Assembly (NCBI GenBank): GCA_022843505.1
Contig: JALHNN010000024.1
Span: 1 to 13,523, forward strand
Source of the DNA: Sulfuritalea sp.
GTDB taxonomy: Bacteria; Pseudomonadota; Gammaproteobacteria; Burkholderiales; Rhodocyclaceae
DNA: 13,523 nucleotides
Reading direction: 5' to 3'
Below the pieces are notes generated by a model. That model ran no database searches and had not been told where the DNA came from. It saw only the letters and a list, made by a program, of their open reading frames with translations. Positions 6,367-13,523 of this stretch are shown piece by piece. Each line of letters opens with the position of its first letter. The stretch's first letter is position 1. The position numbers and the translations under genes are program-made.

Positions 6367-7239
6367 TTAACGTGTCACCACGGGCTTGAGCTCGGTCGCT
6401 TTCTTGAGCCGCGCCGCTGCCGTCTCCGCCTCGCTCGCGCTGGCGAAACCGCGAATCGCGACTTCATAGCGCCAATCGCCGCCTTCGACGGCACGGGGCC
6501 GCACACGTGCGGCGAAGCCGGCCTCGCGCACCTGGTCGTAGATTTCCAGCGCCGCCTCCTGACTGGCCGCCGAACCCGCAAGGATGGACCATTTGCCTTT
6601 GGCGCCGGCGGCACCGTCGCCGGCGATGATGTCGGTCTGCCGCGCCAGTCGGGCGAAGGTTTCGGGGTCCAGTGACTTGACTTCGGCCGCCTTGCCGGCC
6701 GGCGCGTCGTAGTAGGTCATGGCCTGGGACATCTCGGTCGTCTGTCCGGCGCGGGTGATTTCGATCCTGCCTTCGAGCAGCGCCACCAGGTCGCCATCCT
6801 TGTCGGTCTTGCCCCAGATGTCGGTGCCACGGATGCCGATGGTCGCCGTACCGACGCGGATCGCCATGTCGCGCGCCAGGGATTTCTTCAGCTTTGCCGT
6901 GGTGAAGCGGAAGGCGCCGGCGATGACGTCGAGCGCGCCACGGAAGGATTTTTGCGGTTCCATGCTGCGCGTATGCAGGCCGAAGCGCGCCGACTCGCCG
7001 AGCTTGACGCGGCTGCCCTCGGCCAGCATCAGGTAGGCGCGGGCGCCGTCGCCGGTGCGCACCAGGTCGCCGCTCTTGAGTTCCATCCCCGGTGCCAGCG
7101 GCAGTGTGCGGCCTGCACGATCAACCCAGGCGGGCGCCTGGACGAGCTCGACGGTGGCCGGCGCCACGGCCCATGAGGCAGTCGCTTGCAGCAGAATGCC
7201 GGTGGCAAGGGCGGCGCAGAGCCGGTTCAGCAGTCGCAT
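6367..7239 (-). CDS. Exported FecR-domain and SPOR-domain protein
   Basis: 290 aa from the ATG at 7239, which has AGGA 5 nt upstream. Residues 1-24 form a Sec signal peptide (MRLLNRLCAALATGILLQ, then a likely cut after ASWA). A FecR-type domain covers about 50-160, with SGDLVRTGDGARAYLML, LGESARFGLH, GAFRFTTAK and the conserved VGTATIGIRGTDIWG (129-143). The C-terminal 75 residues (about 214-288, starting KGKWSILAG and with DWRYEVAIRGFASASEA) match a SPOR repeat, a fold that binds glycan-stripped peptidoglycan at division sites. The protein should therefore be periplasmic. It is not a classic FecR anti-sigma factor: there is no cytoplasmic anti-sigma segment and no ECF sigma gene next door. 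It is divergent from leuS with 71 bp between starts. Function beyond cell-wall association is open. Confidence 0.85.
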   Translation of the reverse strand: MRLLNRLCAALATGILLQATASWAVAPATVELVQAPAWVDRAGRTLPLAPGMELKSGDLVRTGDGARAYLMLAEGSRVKLGESARFGLHTRSMEPQKSFRGALDVIAGAFRFTTAKLKKSLARDMAIRVGTATIGIRGTDIWGKTDKDGDLVALLEGRIEITRAGQTTEMSQAMTYYDAPAGKAAEVKSLDPETFARLARQTDIIAGDGAAGAKGKWSILAGSAASQEAALEIYDQVREAGFAARVRPRAVEGGDWRYEVAIRGFASASEAETAAARLKKATELKPVVTR

Positions 7240-7267
7240 CGGAATCCTTTCAAGAAGACGCGGCGGG

Positions 7268-7273
7268 TATAAT
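7268..7273 (+). promoter_or_regulatory. Candidate -10 box for the leuS operon
   Basis: A perfect TATAAT sits 37 nt upstream of the leuS ATG in the 71-bp gap between the divergent fecR-like gene and leuS. No clear -35 hexamer is seen at the normal spacing. No leader peptide or leucine-codon attenuator fits in the remaining leader of about 30 nt. Confidence 0.55.
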
Positions 7274-7310
7274 TTCACCCTTTGTCAGCACTGAAGCAGA
7301 ACGCCCGGCC

Positions 7311-9953
7311 ATGCAGGAAAAATACCTCCCTACGGACATCGAGCAGGCCGCACAGGCCCACTGGAACACGACAAAGGCATTTCGCGCGATCGCGGATTCG
7401 GCCAGGCCGAAATACTACTGCCTATCGATGTTCCCCTACCCGTCGGGCAAGCTGCACATGGGGCACGTGCGGAACTATACCATCGGTGATGTGCTCTCCC
7501 GCTACCACCGCATGAAGGGCTGCAACGTGCTGCAGCCCATGGGCTGGGACGCCTTCGGCCTGCCCGCCGAGAACGCCGCGATGCAGAACAGGGTGCCGCC
7601 GGCGAAGTGGACCTGGGACAACATCGCCTACATGAAGAAGCAGCTCCAGTCGCTGGGTTTCGCGCTGGACTGGGAACGCGAGCTGGCGACCTGCGCGCCC
7701 GAGTACTACAAGTGGAACCAGTGGTTGTTTCTGCGCATGCTGGAAAAGGGTATCGCCTACAAGAAGACCCAGGTGGTGAACTGGGACCCGGTGGACCAGA
7801 CCGTGCTGGCCAACGAGCAGGTGATCGAAGGCCGCGGCTGGCGCACCGGCGCCGTGGTCGAAAAGCGCGAGATCCCCGGCTACTACCTGGCCATCACCAA
7901 GTACGCCGACGAACTGCTGTCCGCGCTCGACACCCTGCCGGGCTGGCCGGAGCGGGTCAAGACCATGCAGGCCAACTGGATCGGCAAGAGCACCGGCGTG
8001 CGCTTCGCCTTTCCCTACGAACTGGATGGCAGGAAAGGCAAGCTGTGGGTATTCACCACGCGCGCCGACACCATCATGGGCGTCACCTTCTGCGCCGTCG
8101 CCGCCGAACATCCGCTGGCGACGCACGCCGCGAAGAACAATCCTGCGCTGGCTGCATTCATAGCCGAGTGCAAGCACGGCTCGGTCATGGAAGCCGACAT
8201 GGCGACCATGGAAAAGAAGGGCATGCCGACCGGCATCTTCGTCGACCACCCGCTGACCGGCGAGAAGGTCGAGGTCTGGGTCGGCAACTATGTGCTGATG
8301 AGCTACGGCGAAGGCGCCGTGATGGCCGTGCCGGCCCATGACGAACGCGATTTCGAATTTGCCAAAAAATATGGCCTGGCGATCACGCAGGTCATCGCCG
8401 TCGAGGGCGAGACCTTCTCGCTGGACGGCTGGCAGGAGTGGTATGCCGACAAGCAGCGCGGCCGCTGCGTCAATTCGGGCAAGTACGACGGCCTGAACCT
8501 TGAAGCCGCCGTCGCCGCGATCGCCACCGACTTGAAGGCCAAGGAACTCGGCGACATCCAGGTGCAGTACCGCCTGCGCGACTGGGGCGTCTCTCGCCAG
8601 CGCTACTGGGGCTGCCCGATCCCGCTGATCCACTGTGACGGGGATGGAGCTACCGCAGGGTGCGGCACCGTGCCGGTGCCCGACGACCAGTTGCCGGTGA
8701 AGCTGCCCGAGGACTGCGTGCCCGACGGCTCCGGCAATCCGCTGGCCAAGCGCGCCGACTTCGTCGATTGCGCCTGCCCCAAGTGCGGCAGGCCCGCCAA
8801 GCGCGAAACCGACACCATGGACACCTTCGTCGATTCGTCCTGGTACTACGCGCGCTACTGCGTCGATCAGGCGACACGCGCGGCGAACGGCGCGATGGTC
8901 GATGCCGGCACCAACCACTGGATGCCGGCCGACCAGTACATCGGCGGCATCGAGCATGCCATCCTGCACCTGCTGTATTCCCGCTTCTGGACCAAGGTGA
9001 TGCGCGACCTCGGCCTGGTGAGCTACGACGAGCCCTTCGCCAACCTGCTGACCCAGGGCATGGTGCTCAACCACATCTTCAGCCGGCGCACCGACAAGGG
9101 CGGCATCGAGTACTACGCGCCCGAGGAAGTCGATCTCAAGCGTGACGAGGGCGGCCATGTCGTCGGCGCCACCAGCAAGGCCGACGGCCGGCCGGTGGAT
9201 TACGGCGGCGTCGGCACCATGTCCAAGTCCAAGCGCAACGGCGTCGATCCGCAGGAGCTGATCGAGACCTACGGCGCCGACACCGCGCGCTTCTTCATGA
9301 TGTTCGCCAGCCCGCCGGAGCAGACCCTGGAGTGGTCGGATTCGGGCGTCGAAGGGGCGTACCGCTTCCTCAAGCGCGTCTGGGCCTTCGGCCATGCCAG
9401 CCAGTCGCTGCCGCGCGGCACGATGCCGGCGACACTGCCGGCCGGCCCCGCCGCGCTGCGCCGTGAAATCCACCTGCTGCTCAAGCAGGCGAACTACGAC
9501 CTCGGCAAGCTGCAGTTCAACACCGTCGCCTCGGCGGCGATGAAGATGCTTAATGCCCTGGAGAAGGCGCACAAGGAGCCCAATGGGGACGCAGCCCATG
9601 CGCCGGTGCTGGTCGAGGGTTTCGGCATCCTGCTGCGCATCCTCTCGCCGATATCGCCGCACATCTGCCACGCGCTGTGGCGCGAACTCGGCCACGGCGC
9701 CGACATCCTCGCCGCGCCCTGGCCCGAGCCGGTCGAGGCGGCCCTGGTGCAGGACGAGGAGGAACTCGTGCTGCAGGTCAACGGCAAGCATCGCGGCAAT
9801 ATTCGCGTAAAAGTCGGCGCCGACGGGTCTGTCAACCGCGCGGCGATCGAAGCCGCTGCGTTGGCCTCCGAGGCTGCACAGAAGTTCATGGAGGGCAAGC
9901 CGGCGAAGAAAGTCGTCGTCGTGCCCGGCCGTCTGGTTAACATAGTCGTTTAG
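7311..9953 (+). CDS. leuS: Leucyl-tRNA synthetase
   Basis: 880 aa, a normal length for bacterial LeuRS. It charges tRNA-Leu with leucine in the cytoplasm. Class I signatures: HIGH-type HMGH (49-52) within PYPSGKLHMGHVRNYTIGD, and the KMSKS loop as TMSKS (636-640). The connective editing domain (about 225-420) includes TTRADTIMGVTF and the AVPAHDERDFEFAKKY segment that holds the conserved hydrolytic aspartate. ETDTMDTFVDSSWYYARY and the GGIEHAILHLLYSRF segment are typical of the family, and the C-terminus has the anticodon-binding and LQVNGKHRG domains. The start at 7311 matches the usual MQEKY opening; an open frame continues upstream to 7092, but that stretch is antisense to the fecR-like gene and follows no family sequence. 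No strong Shine-Dalgarno is visible. It is first in the leuS-lptE-holA-proA run, with lptE 17 nt downstream. Confidence 0.98.
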   Translation: MQEKYLPTDIEQAAQAHWNTTKAFRAIADSARPKYYCLSMFPYPSGKLHMGHVRNYTIGDVLSRYHRMKGCNVLQPMGWDAFGLPAENAAMQNRVPPAKWTWDNIAYMKKQLQSLGFALDWERELATCAPEYYKWNQWLFLRMLEKGIAYKKTQVVNWDPVDQTVLANEQVIEGRGWRTGAVVEKREIPGYYLAITKYADELLSALDTLPGWPERVKTMQANWIGKSTGVRFAFPYELDGRKGKLWVFTTRADTIMGVTFCAVAAEHPLATHAAKNNPALAAFIAECKHGSVMEADMATMEKKGMPTGIFVDHPLTGEKVEVWVGNYVLMSYGEGAVMAVPAHDERDFEFAKKYGLAITQVIAVEGETFSLDGWQEWYADKQRGRCVNSGKYDGLNLEAAVAAIATDLKAKELGDIQVQYRLRDWGVSRQRYWGCPIPLIHCDGDGATAGCGTVPVPDDQLPVKLPEDCVPDGSGNPLAKRADFVDCACPKCGRPAKRETDTMDTFVDSSWYYARYCVDQATRAANGAMVDAGTNHWMPADQYIGGIEHAILHLLYSRFWTKVMRDLGLVSYDEPFANLLTQGMVLNHIFSRRTDKGGIEYYAPEEVDLKRDEGGHVVGATSKADGRPVDYGGVGTMSKSKRNGVDPQELIETYGADTARFFMMFASPPEQTLEWSDSGVEGAYRFLKRVWAFGHASQSLPRGTMPATLPAGPAALRREIHLLLKQANYDLGKLQFNTVASAAMKMLNALEKAHKEPNGDAAHAPVLVEGFGILLRILSPISPHICHALWRELGHGADILAAPWPEPVEAALVQDEEELVLQVNGKHRGNIRVKVGADGSVNRAAIEAAALASEAAQKFMEGKPAKKVVVVPGRLVNIVV

Positions 9954-9970
9954 CCGCCCCGGGAGCCGCG

Positions 9971-10546
9971 ATGCGCGCCGCCAAACTTGTCCTGATCCTG
10001 TCGCTTGCGGGCCTGCTCGCCGCCTGCGGCTTCAAGCTGCGCGGCAGCGCGGATCTGCCCGGCTACAAGCTGCCTTTCGCCACCATCGCCCTCGGCCTGG
10101 ACCCGACCTCGGAGTTCCACGCCCAGCTCAAGCGCACCATCGAGGCCTCCTCGCCGGGCACGCGCGTGGTCAACGACGCCAGGGAAGCCGAGGCCGTGCT
10201 GGCGGTGATCGCCGACCGCAGCGAGAAGAACATCCTTTCGCTCACGGCCGCCGGCCGTGCCCGCGAATATCAGCTGATCCGCAGCTTCAGCTTCCGCGTC
10301 CATGGCCACGCGCCGGCGCCGGCGGCGCCGGCGGCGAAGTACAGCGATGCGCCGGTGGCCGGCCCGACCGAATACATTCCGCCCAGCACCATCACCCTGC
10401 GGCGCGACATCACCTTTAGCGACGACCTGGTGCTGTCCAAGGAGTCCGAGGAAGTCCTGCTCTGGCGCGACATCCAGGGCGACCTGGTGCAGCAGCTGAT
10501 GCGCCGGCTGGCCGCGGCGAAGCTGCAACCAGTGAAAGTCGACTAG
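9971..10546 (+). CDS. lptE: LPS-assembly lipoprotein LptE
   Basis: 191 aa, preceded by GGGAG at 5-nt spacing and 17 nt after the leuS stop. Residues 1-18 are a lipoprotein signal peptide with lipobox LLAAC and acylated C19, followed by GFKLRGSADLP, the hallmark opening of LptE (formerly RlpB). LptE plugs the LptD barrel in the outer membrane and helps insert lipopolysaccharide. The C-terminal part (TLRRDITFSDDLVLSKESEEVLLWRDIQGDLVQQLMRRL) matches the family's last strand and helix. Between them, about residues 110-135, is an Ala/Pro-rich stretch encoded by GCCGGC repeats (10311-10337), probably a flexible loop. The leuS-lptE-holA order is common in proteobacteria and supports the call. holA begins 5 nt after its stop. 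Confidence 0.95.
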   Translation: MRAAKLVLILSLAGLLAACGFKLRGSADLPGYKLPFATIALGLDPTSEFHAQLKRTIEASSPGTRVVNDAREAEAVLAVIADRSEKNILSLTAAGRAREYQLIRSFSFRVHGHAPAPAAPAAKYSDAPVAGPTEYIPPSTITLRRDITFSDDLVLSKESEEVLLWRDIQGDLVQQLMRRLAAAKLQPVKVD

Positions 10547-10551
10547 CCGCC

Positions 10552-11499
10552 ATGCAGCTGCGGCCCGAACAGCTCGCGGCGCATCTGGAAAAGCCGCTGG
10601 CCCCGCTTTATTTCCTGCACGGCGACGAGCCGTTGCTGGTGATCGAGGCCGCCGACGCGATCCGTGCCGCGGCGCGCAAGCAGGGCTTCGAGGAGCGCGA
10701 AGTCATCGTCGTCGGCACTGGCTTCAAATGGGACGAGCTCTTCCTTGCCGCCGGCAACATGTCGCTGTTCGGCGGTTCCAAGCTGGTTGACCTGCGCATT
10801 CCTTCGGGCAAACCGGGGCGCGAGGGCAGCGAAGCCCTGCAGCGCTATATCGGCACGCTGGGGCCGGGCATCGTCACACTGATCACCCTGCCCGAACTCG
10901 ACTGGCAGGCGAAAAAGGCCGCCTGGGTCACGGCCTTGTCGAATGCCGGGGTCGCCATGGAATGCAATGCGCCGCCCCCGGCGCGATTGCCACAGTGGAT
11001 CGCCGAGCGCCTGGCGCGCCAGCAGCAGTCGGCGTCCCGGCCGGCGCTTGAATTCATCGCCGCCCATGTCGAGGGCAACCTGCTCGCTGCCCACCAGGAG
11101 ATCCAGAAGCTGGGCCTGCTCCATCCGCCCGGCGAAATCTCCCTGGAACAGGTCGAAGCCGCCGTGCTCAATGTCGCCCGCTACGACGTCTCGGACCTGC
11201 GCGAGGCGCTGAAGAACCGCGACACCGTGCGCGCGGTACGCACCCTCGAAGGGCTCCGAGGCGAGGATGCCGCGCCGCCCCTGGTGCTCTGGGCGCTGGC
11301 CACCGAGGCGCGTGCCGTCGCCGCCACCCCGACGAAGCTGCGCGGCCTCTTGCATGCGGCGAAGATAGACCGCATGATCAAGGGTCTGGCGCGAGGCGAC
11401 GTTTGGGACGAGTTTCTTCAACTTGCGTTGAAGATAACTCGTGCAGGACAGAGCCCTCACCCCCACCCCTCTCCCCAGGGGAGAGGGGTGACTCATTAG
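10552..11499 (+). CDS. holA: DNA polymerase III delta subunit, C-terminal domain shortened
   Basis: 315 aa; about 340 is usual. HolA is the clamp-loader subunit that opens the beta clamp. Family features: PLYFLHGDEPLLVIEAADAIR (17-37), the SLFGGSKLVDLR (71-82) clamp-contact region, and LLAAHQEIQKLGLL followed by ISLEQVEAAV in the middle. Near the end, LVLWALATEARAVAA (about 243-258) is followed after only about 10 residues by AAKIDRMIKGLARGDVWDEFLQLAL. In relatives some 45-50 residues, including an RVW helix, separate these blocks, so the collar domain seems to lack 35-40 residues in frame. The last 15 residues, SPHPHPSPQGRGVTH, come from a hairpin repeat and are not family sequence. The start sits 5 nt after lptE. 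Function is probably retained because the gene is essential, but that is inference. Confidence 0.93.
   Translation: MQLRPEQLAAHLEKPLAPLYFLHGDEPLLVIEAADAIRAAARKQGFEEREVIVVGTGFKWDELFLAAGNMSLFGGSKLVDLRIPSGKPGREGSEALQRYIGTLGPGIVTLITLPELDWQAKKAAWVTALSNAGVAMECNAPPPARLPQWIAERLARQQQSASRPALEFIAAHVEGNLLAAHQEIQKLGLLHPPGEISLEQVEAAVLNVARYDVSDLREALKNRDTVRAVRTLEGLRGEDAAPPLVLWALATEARAVAATPTKLRGLLHAAKIDRMIKGLARGDVWDEFLQLALKITRAGQSPHPHPSPQGRGVTH
11453..11490. repeat. Hairpin repeat forming the 3' end of holA
   Basis: A C-rich run leads into a perfect 12-bp stem, 11464-11475 with 11479-11490, around a CAG loop (arms CACCCCTCTCCC and GGGAGAGGGGTG). Sequences of this type recur between genes in many beta- and gammaproteobacteria. 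There is no following T-tract, so it is poor as a Rho-independent terminator and proA is likely still co-transcribed. It encodes the last 12-15 residues of HolA, and the first stop downstream, TAG, ends the gene. Confidence 0.7.
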
Positions 11500-11541
11500 G
11501 CCGCTGTCGCGGCAGAACCGAAACAGGACGGCGTAATCGAA

Positions 11542-12798
11542 ATGGACGTAAAGGACTACATGCAGCGGTTGGGCCGCCAGGCGCGCGAGGCCTCGCGCGC
11601 TACGGCGCGCGCCTCGACGGCGGCCAAGGACGAGGCACTGTTGGCGATGGCGGCGGCGATCCGCGAGCGCTGCGATACGCTGCTGGCGGCGAATGCCGCC
11701 GATGTCGCCGAAGCCCGCGCCAACGGCCTCGACGCGGCGATGATCGACCGCCTGACGCTGACCGGAAAAGGCGTCGAAGCCATGGCGCTGGGCGTCGAGC
11801 AGGTCGCGGCCCTGCCCGATCCGATCGGCGAAATCAGCGACATGAAGCGCCGCCCCTCCGGCATCCAGGTCGGCCGGATGCGCGTGCCGCTGGGCGTGGT
11901 CGGCATCATCTACGAGGCGCGCCCCAACGTCACGGCCGACGCTGCAGCCTTGTGCCTCAAATCCGGCAATGCCGCGATCCTGCGCGGCGGCAAGGAGGCC
12001 TTGCGCGCCAACCAGGCCATCGCCGCCTGCGTGCGCGAGGGCCTCGCCGCCGCCGGCCTGCCCGAGACCGCGGTGCAGGTGGTCGAGACCACCGACCGCG
12101 AGGCGGTGAGCCATCTCGTCGCCATGCCCGAGTTCGTCGATGTCATCGTGCCGCGCGGCGGCAAGGGCCTGATCGAGCGCGTCTCGAGAGACGCGCGGGT
12201 GCCGGTGATCAAGCACCTCGACGGCAACTGCCACGTCTATGTCGACGAGTTCGCCGACGCCGCCAAGGCGCTGCGCATCCTCGAGAATTCCAAGACCCAG
12301 CGCCTGGGTACCTGCAATACCGCCGAGTCGCTGCTGATCGCGCGCCCGGTCACCGTGTCGCTGGCGCCGACTCTCTGCGCCATGCTGGCGGCGAAGGGCG
12401 TCGAGATCCGCGGCTGCGCGGAAACGATGACGCTGGTGCCGCAGGCCGTCGCCGCCACGGAGGAGGACTGGTACGCCGAGTATCTCGCCGCCATCATCTC
12501 GGTCAAGATCGTCGGCGGCGTGGACGAGGCCATCGCCCACATCAACAAGTATTCCTCGGCGCACACCGAGGCCATCGTCACCGAGAACTACACCCACGCC
12601 ATGCGCTTCCTGCGCGAGGTGGACTCGGCTTCGGTGATGGTGAATGCCTCGACGCGCTTCGCCGACGGCTTCGAATTCGGCCTTGGTGCCGAGATCGGGA
12701 TTTCCACCGACAAGTTCCATGCCCGCGGTCCGGTGGGGCTCGAAGGACTGACATCCCTGAAGTGGATCGTCCTCGGTGACGGCGAGGTGCGCGCCTAG
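11542..12798 (+). CDS. proA: Glutamate-5-semialdehyde dehydrogenase (gamma-glutamyl phosphate reductase)
   Basis: 418 aa, the usual ProA length. It reduces gamma-glutamyl phosphate with NADPH to glutamate-5-semialdehyde, the second step of proline synthesis. Signatures: PLGVVGIIYEARPNVTADAAALCLKSGNA (about 114-142), VIKHLDGNCHVYVD, catalytic C258 in KTQRLGTCNTAESLL, and SASVMVNASTRFADGFEFGLGAEIGISTDK near the end, followed by GPVGLEGLTSLKW. The MDVKDYMQRLGRQAR opening is the family norm and supports the ATG at 11542, although the nearest AGGA is 13 nt away, so initiation may be weak. It lies 42 nt after holA, an order also seen in other betaproteobacteria. proB is not in the window, nor is nadD, which often follows proA in this group. 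Its TAG overlaps the stop of the convergent gene. Confidence 0.97.
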   Translation: MDVKDYMQRLGRQAREASRATARASTAAKDEALLAMAAAIRERCDTLLAANAADVAEARANGLDAAMIDRLTLTGKGVEAMALGVEQVAALPDPIGEISDMKRRPSGIQVGRMRVPLGVVGIIYEARPNVTADAAALCLKSGNAAILRGGKEALRANQAIAACVREGLAAAGLPETAVQVVETTDREAVSHLVAMPEFVDVIVPRGGKGLIERVSRDARVPVIKHLDGNCHVYVDEFADAAKALRILENSKTQRLGTCNTAESLLIARPVTVSLAPTLCAMLAAKGVEIRGCAETMTLVPQAVAATEEDWYAEYLAAIISVKIVGGVDEAIAHINKYSSAHTEAIVTENYTHAMRFLREVDSASVMVNASTRFADGFEFGLGAEIGISTDKFHARGPVGLEGLTSLKWIVLGDGEVRA

Positions 12799-13523
12799 CG
12801 CACCGCCTGCGCCTGCGTCTGCGTCCTTAACCAGGCCTTGCGCACGCCCCAGGCATAGACCAGTACCAACAGCGCCATGCAGGCCAGGCAGACGAGGATG
12901 TGGCGATTCACCAACGCCGCCTCGGTCCAGCCGTAGTCGTTGACCAGGCGCAGCGCGTCGGATTCCATGCCGTTTTCGCGGACGGTGAAGGGGATCTCGC
13001 CGGGATCGCGGCGCGCCAGCCACCAGGTGGCGTTGATGTCCACGAAGGCGCCGGCGCCGATGGCGACGAAACCCCAGCGCAGGCTGCCCTTGTAGAGCTT
13101 TGTGCCCTTGCCGAAGAAGAAGCTGCCCATCAGCAGTGTCGACAGCACCTGGCCGCCGCCGTCGCCGCCGAAGATGATCAGTGCGTTCGCCGTGTCCTCC
13201 TTGATGGCCAGGGTCAGAATGGCCTGCAGCAGCAGGAGCAGCCCGCCGGCCGCCAACAGCGCCCGGCTCTCGAGCTGCCAGCCGCGATACAGGGTCCAGG
13301 CGACGGCGGCGAGCACGGCCAGTGGCGCAACGAGACCGCGCCCTTCGCTGGCGAGCGTGACCCAGAGTGTGGGGATGGCGCCGAAGCCGCACAGCCAGGC
13401 CGTGACCGCATGCCCGAGTTCGTGTACCGGCATGGTGAATGCCAGGCGCTGCACGAAACGGCCCCACTCCATGGAATGGAAGGCGACGGCGATCAGCAGC
13501 ATGGCCGGTATCGCCGCGACGCA
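12795..13523 (-). CDS. Putative membrane zinc metallopeptidase with HELGH motif (5' end beyond window)
   Basis: The frame reads from the right edge to a TAG at 12795. An ATG at 13502 would give 235 aa, but the codons before it (reading ..CVAAIPA) remain open and hydrophobic, so the true start is probably outside the window. With the 13502 ATG as residue 1, H27-E28-L29-G30-H31 forms an HExxH zinc motif in PVHELGHAVTAWLCGF, next to the first membrane helix. Further helices lie near 57-74, 80-101, 106-130, 143-162 and 201-220. D114 in FGGDGGGQ, inside a membrane segment, is a possible third zinc ligand (inference). The layout recalls M50-like (site-2-protease-like) membrane peptidases, but the classic second motif is not clear, so substrate and activity are unknown. 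It converges on proA with stops sharing CTAG. Confidence 0.75.
   Translation of the reverse strand, partial: CVAAIPAMLLIAVAFHSMEWGRFVQRLAFTMPVHELGHAVTAWLCGFGAIPTLWVTLASEGRGLVAPLAVLAAVAWTLYRGWQLESRALLAAGGLLLLLQAILTLAIKEDTANALIIFGGDGGGQVLSTLLMGSFFFGKGTKLYKGSLRWGFVAIGAGAFVDINATWWLARRDPGEIPFTVRENGMESDALRLVNDYGWTEAALVNRHILVCLACMALLVLVYAWGVRKAWLRTQTQAQAVR

Noticed and set aside
6367..7239. FecR-type anti-sigma regulator of an iron uptake system
   Set aside because: The protein has a cleavable-type signal peptide and no cytoplasmic anti-sigma segment; no ECF sigma factor or TonB receptor gene is nearby.
7092..7310. Longer leuS start at 7092
   Set aside because: The added 73 codons are antisense to the FecR-SPOR gene, cross the TATAAT promoter box, and do not match the LeuRS N-terminus.
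7422..9791. 789-codon minus-strand open frame opposite leuS
   Set aside because: It mirrors leuS codons and shows no motifs; leuS itself is unmistakable.
10311..10337. GCCGGC-rich tract in lptE as a phase-variable repeat
   Set aside because: The units are irregular and encode a plausible Ala/Pro loop; no uniform tandem repeat that would slip out of frame is evident.
11464..11490. Rho-independent terminator between holA and proA
   Set aside because: The stem is strong but no T-tract follows, and its 5' part lies within the holA reading frame.
10543..13467. 974-codon minus-strand open frame spanning holA, proA and the membrane protein
   Set aside because: It is antisense to three supported reading frames, and its product is low-complexity with no domain.

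Overview
The window is GC-rich, gene-dense chromosomal DNA. The gene order leuS-lptE-holA-proA, the protein types and the codon bias towards G/C fit a betaproteobacterium, most likely of the Rhodocyclales/Azoarcus-Sulfuritalea type. That placement is inference from gene content. I see no rRNA, tRNA, CRISPR array, transposase or phage gene.

Left block (1-5744, minus strand, read right to left): a tightly packed putative operon. It begins with a UvrD/PcrA-type helicase and continues with an alpha/beta hydrolase (1-nt start/stop overlap), an atypical SDR oxidoreductase (2-nt gap), a class V PLP aminotransferase, and the N-terminal 209 codons of a polytopic membrane protein resembling polysaccharide flippases, which runs off the left edge. 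The helicase carries an in-frame insert of about 55 residues between motifs II and III. Its DNA is a cluster of four perfect hairpins, so a palindromic repeat element appears to have inserted in frame into an essential-type helicase domain.

Centre (5745-7310): a 259-bp divergent intergenic region, then a 117-aa protein of unknown function on the plus strand. Its promoter region holds two near-identical 13-bp sites in opposite orientation. Both match TG-N-TGC-N3-GCAA, the operator described for the polyhydroxyalkanoate (PHA) regulator PhbF/PhaR of betaproteobacteria. This ties an unknown gene to carbon-storage control and is one of the two most interesting points here. A convergent gene encodes an exported FecR-domain plus SPOR-domain protein.

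Right block (7311-12798, plus strand): leuS, lptE, holA and proA in close succession: leucyl-tRNA synthetase, LPS-assembly lipoprotein, clamp-loader delta subunit and glutamyl-phosphate reductase. HolA looks about 35-40 residues short inside its C-terminal domain, and its last 15 residues are encoded by a hairpin repeat that supplies the stop codon. proA ends tail-to-tail with a minus-strand HELGH membrane protein (12795 to the right edge), and the two stop codons share one CTAG.

The housekeeping genes are ordinary. I do not see a complete new defence or biosynthetic system. The notable signals are repeat elements turned into protein sequence (UvrD, HolA), the twin PHA-type operators on an orphan gene, and the small metabolic cassette behind uvrD.
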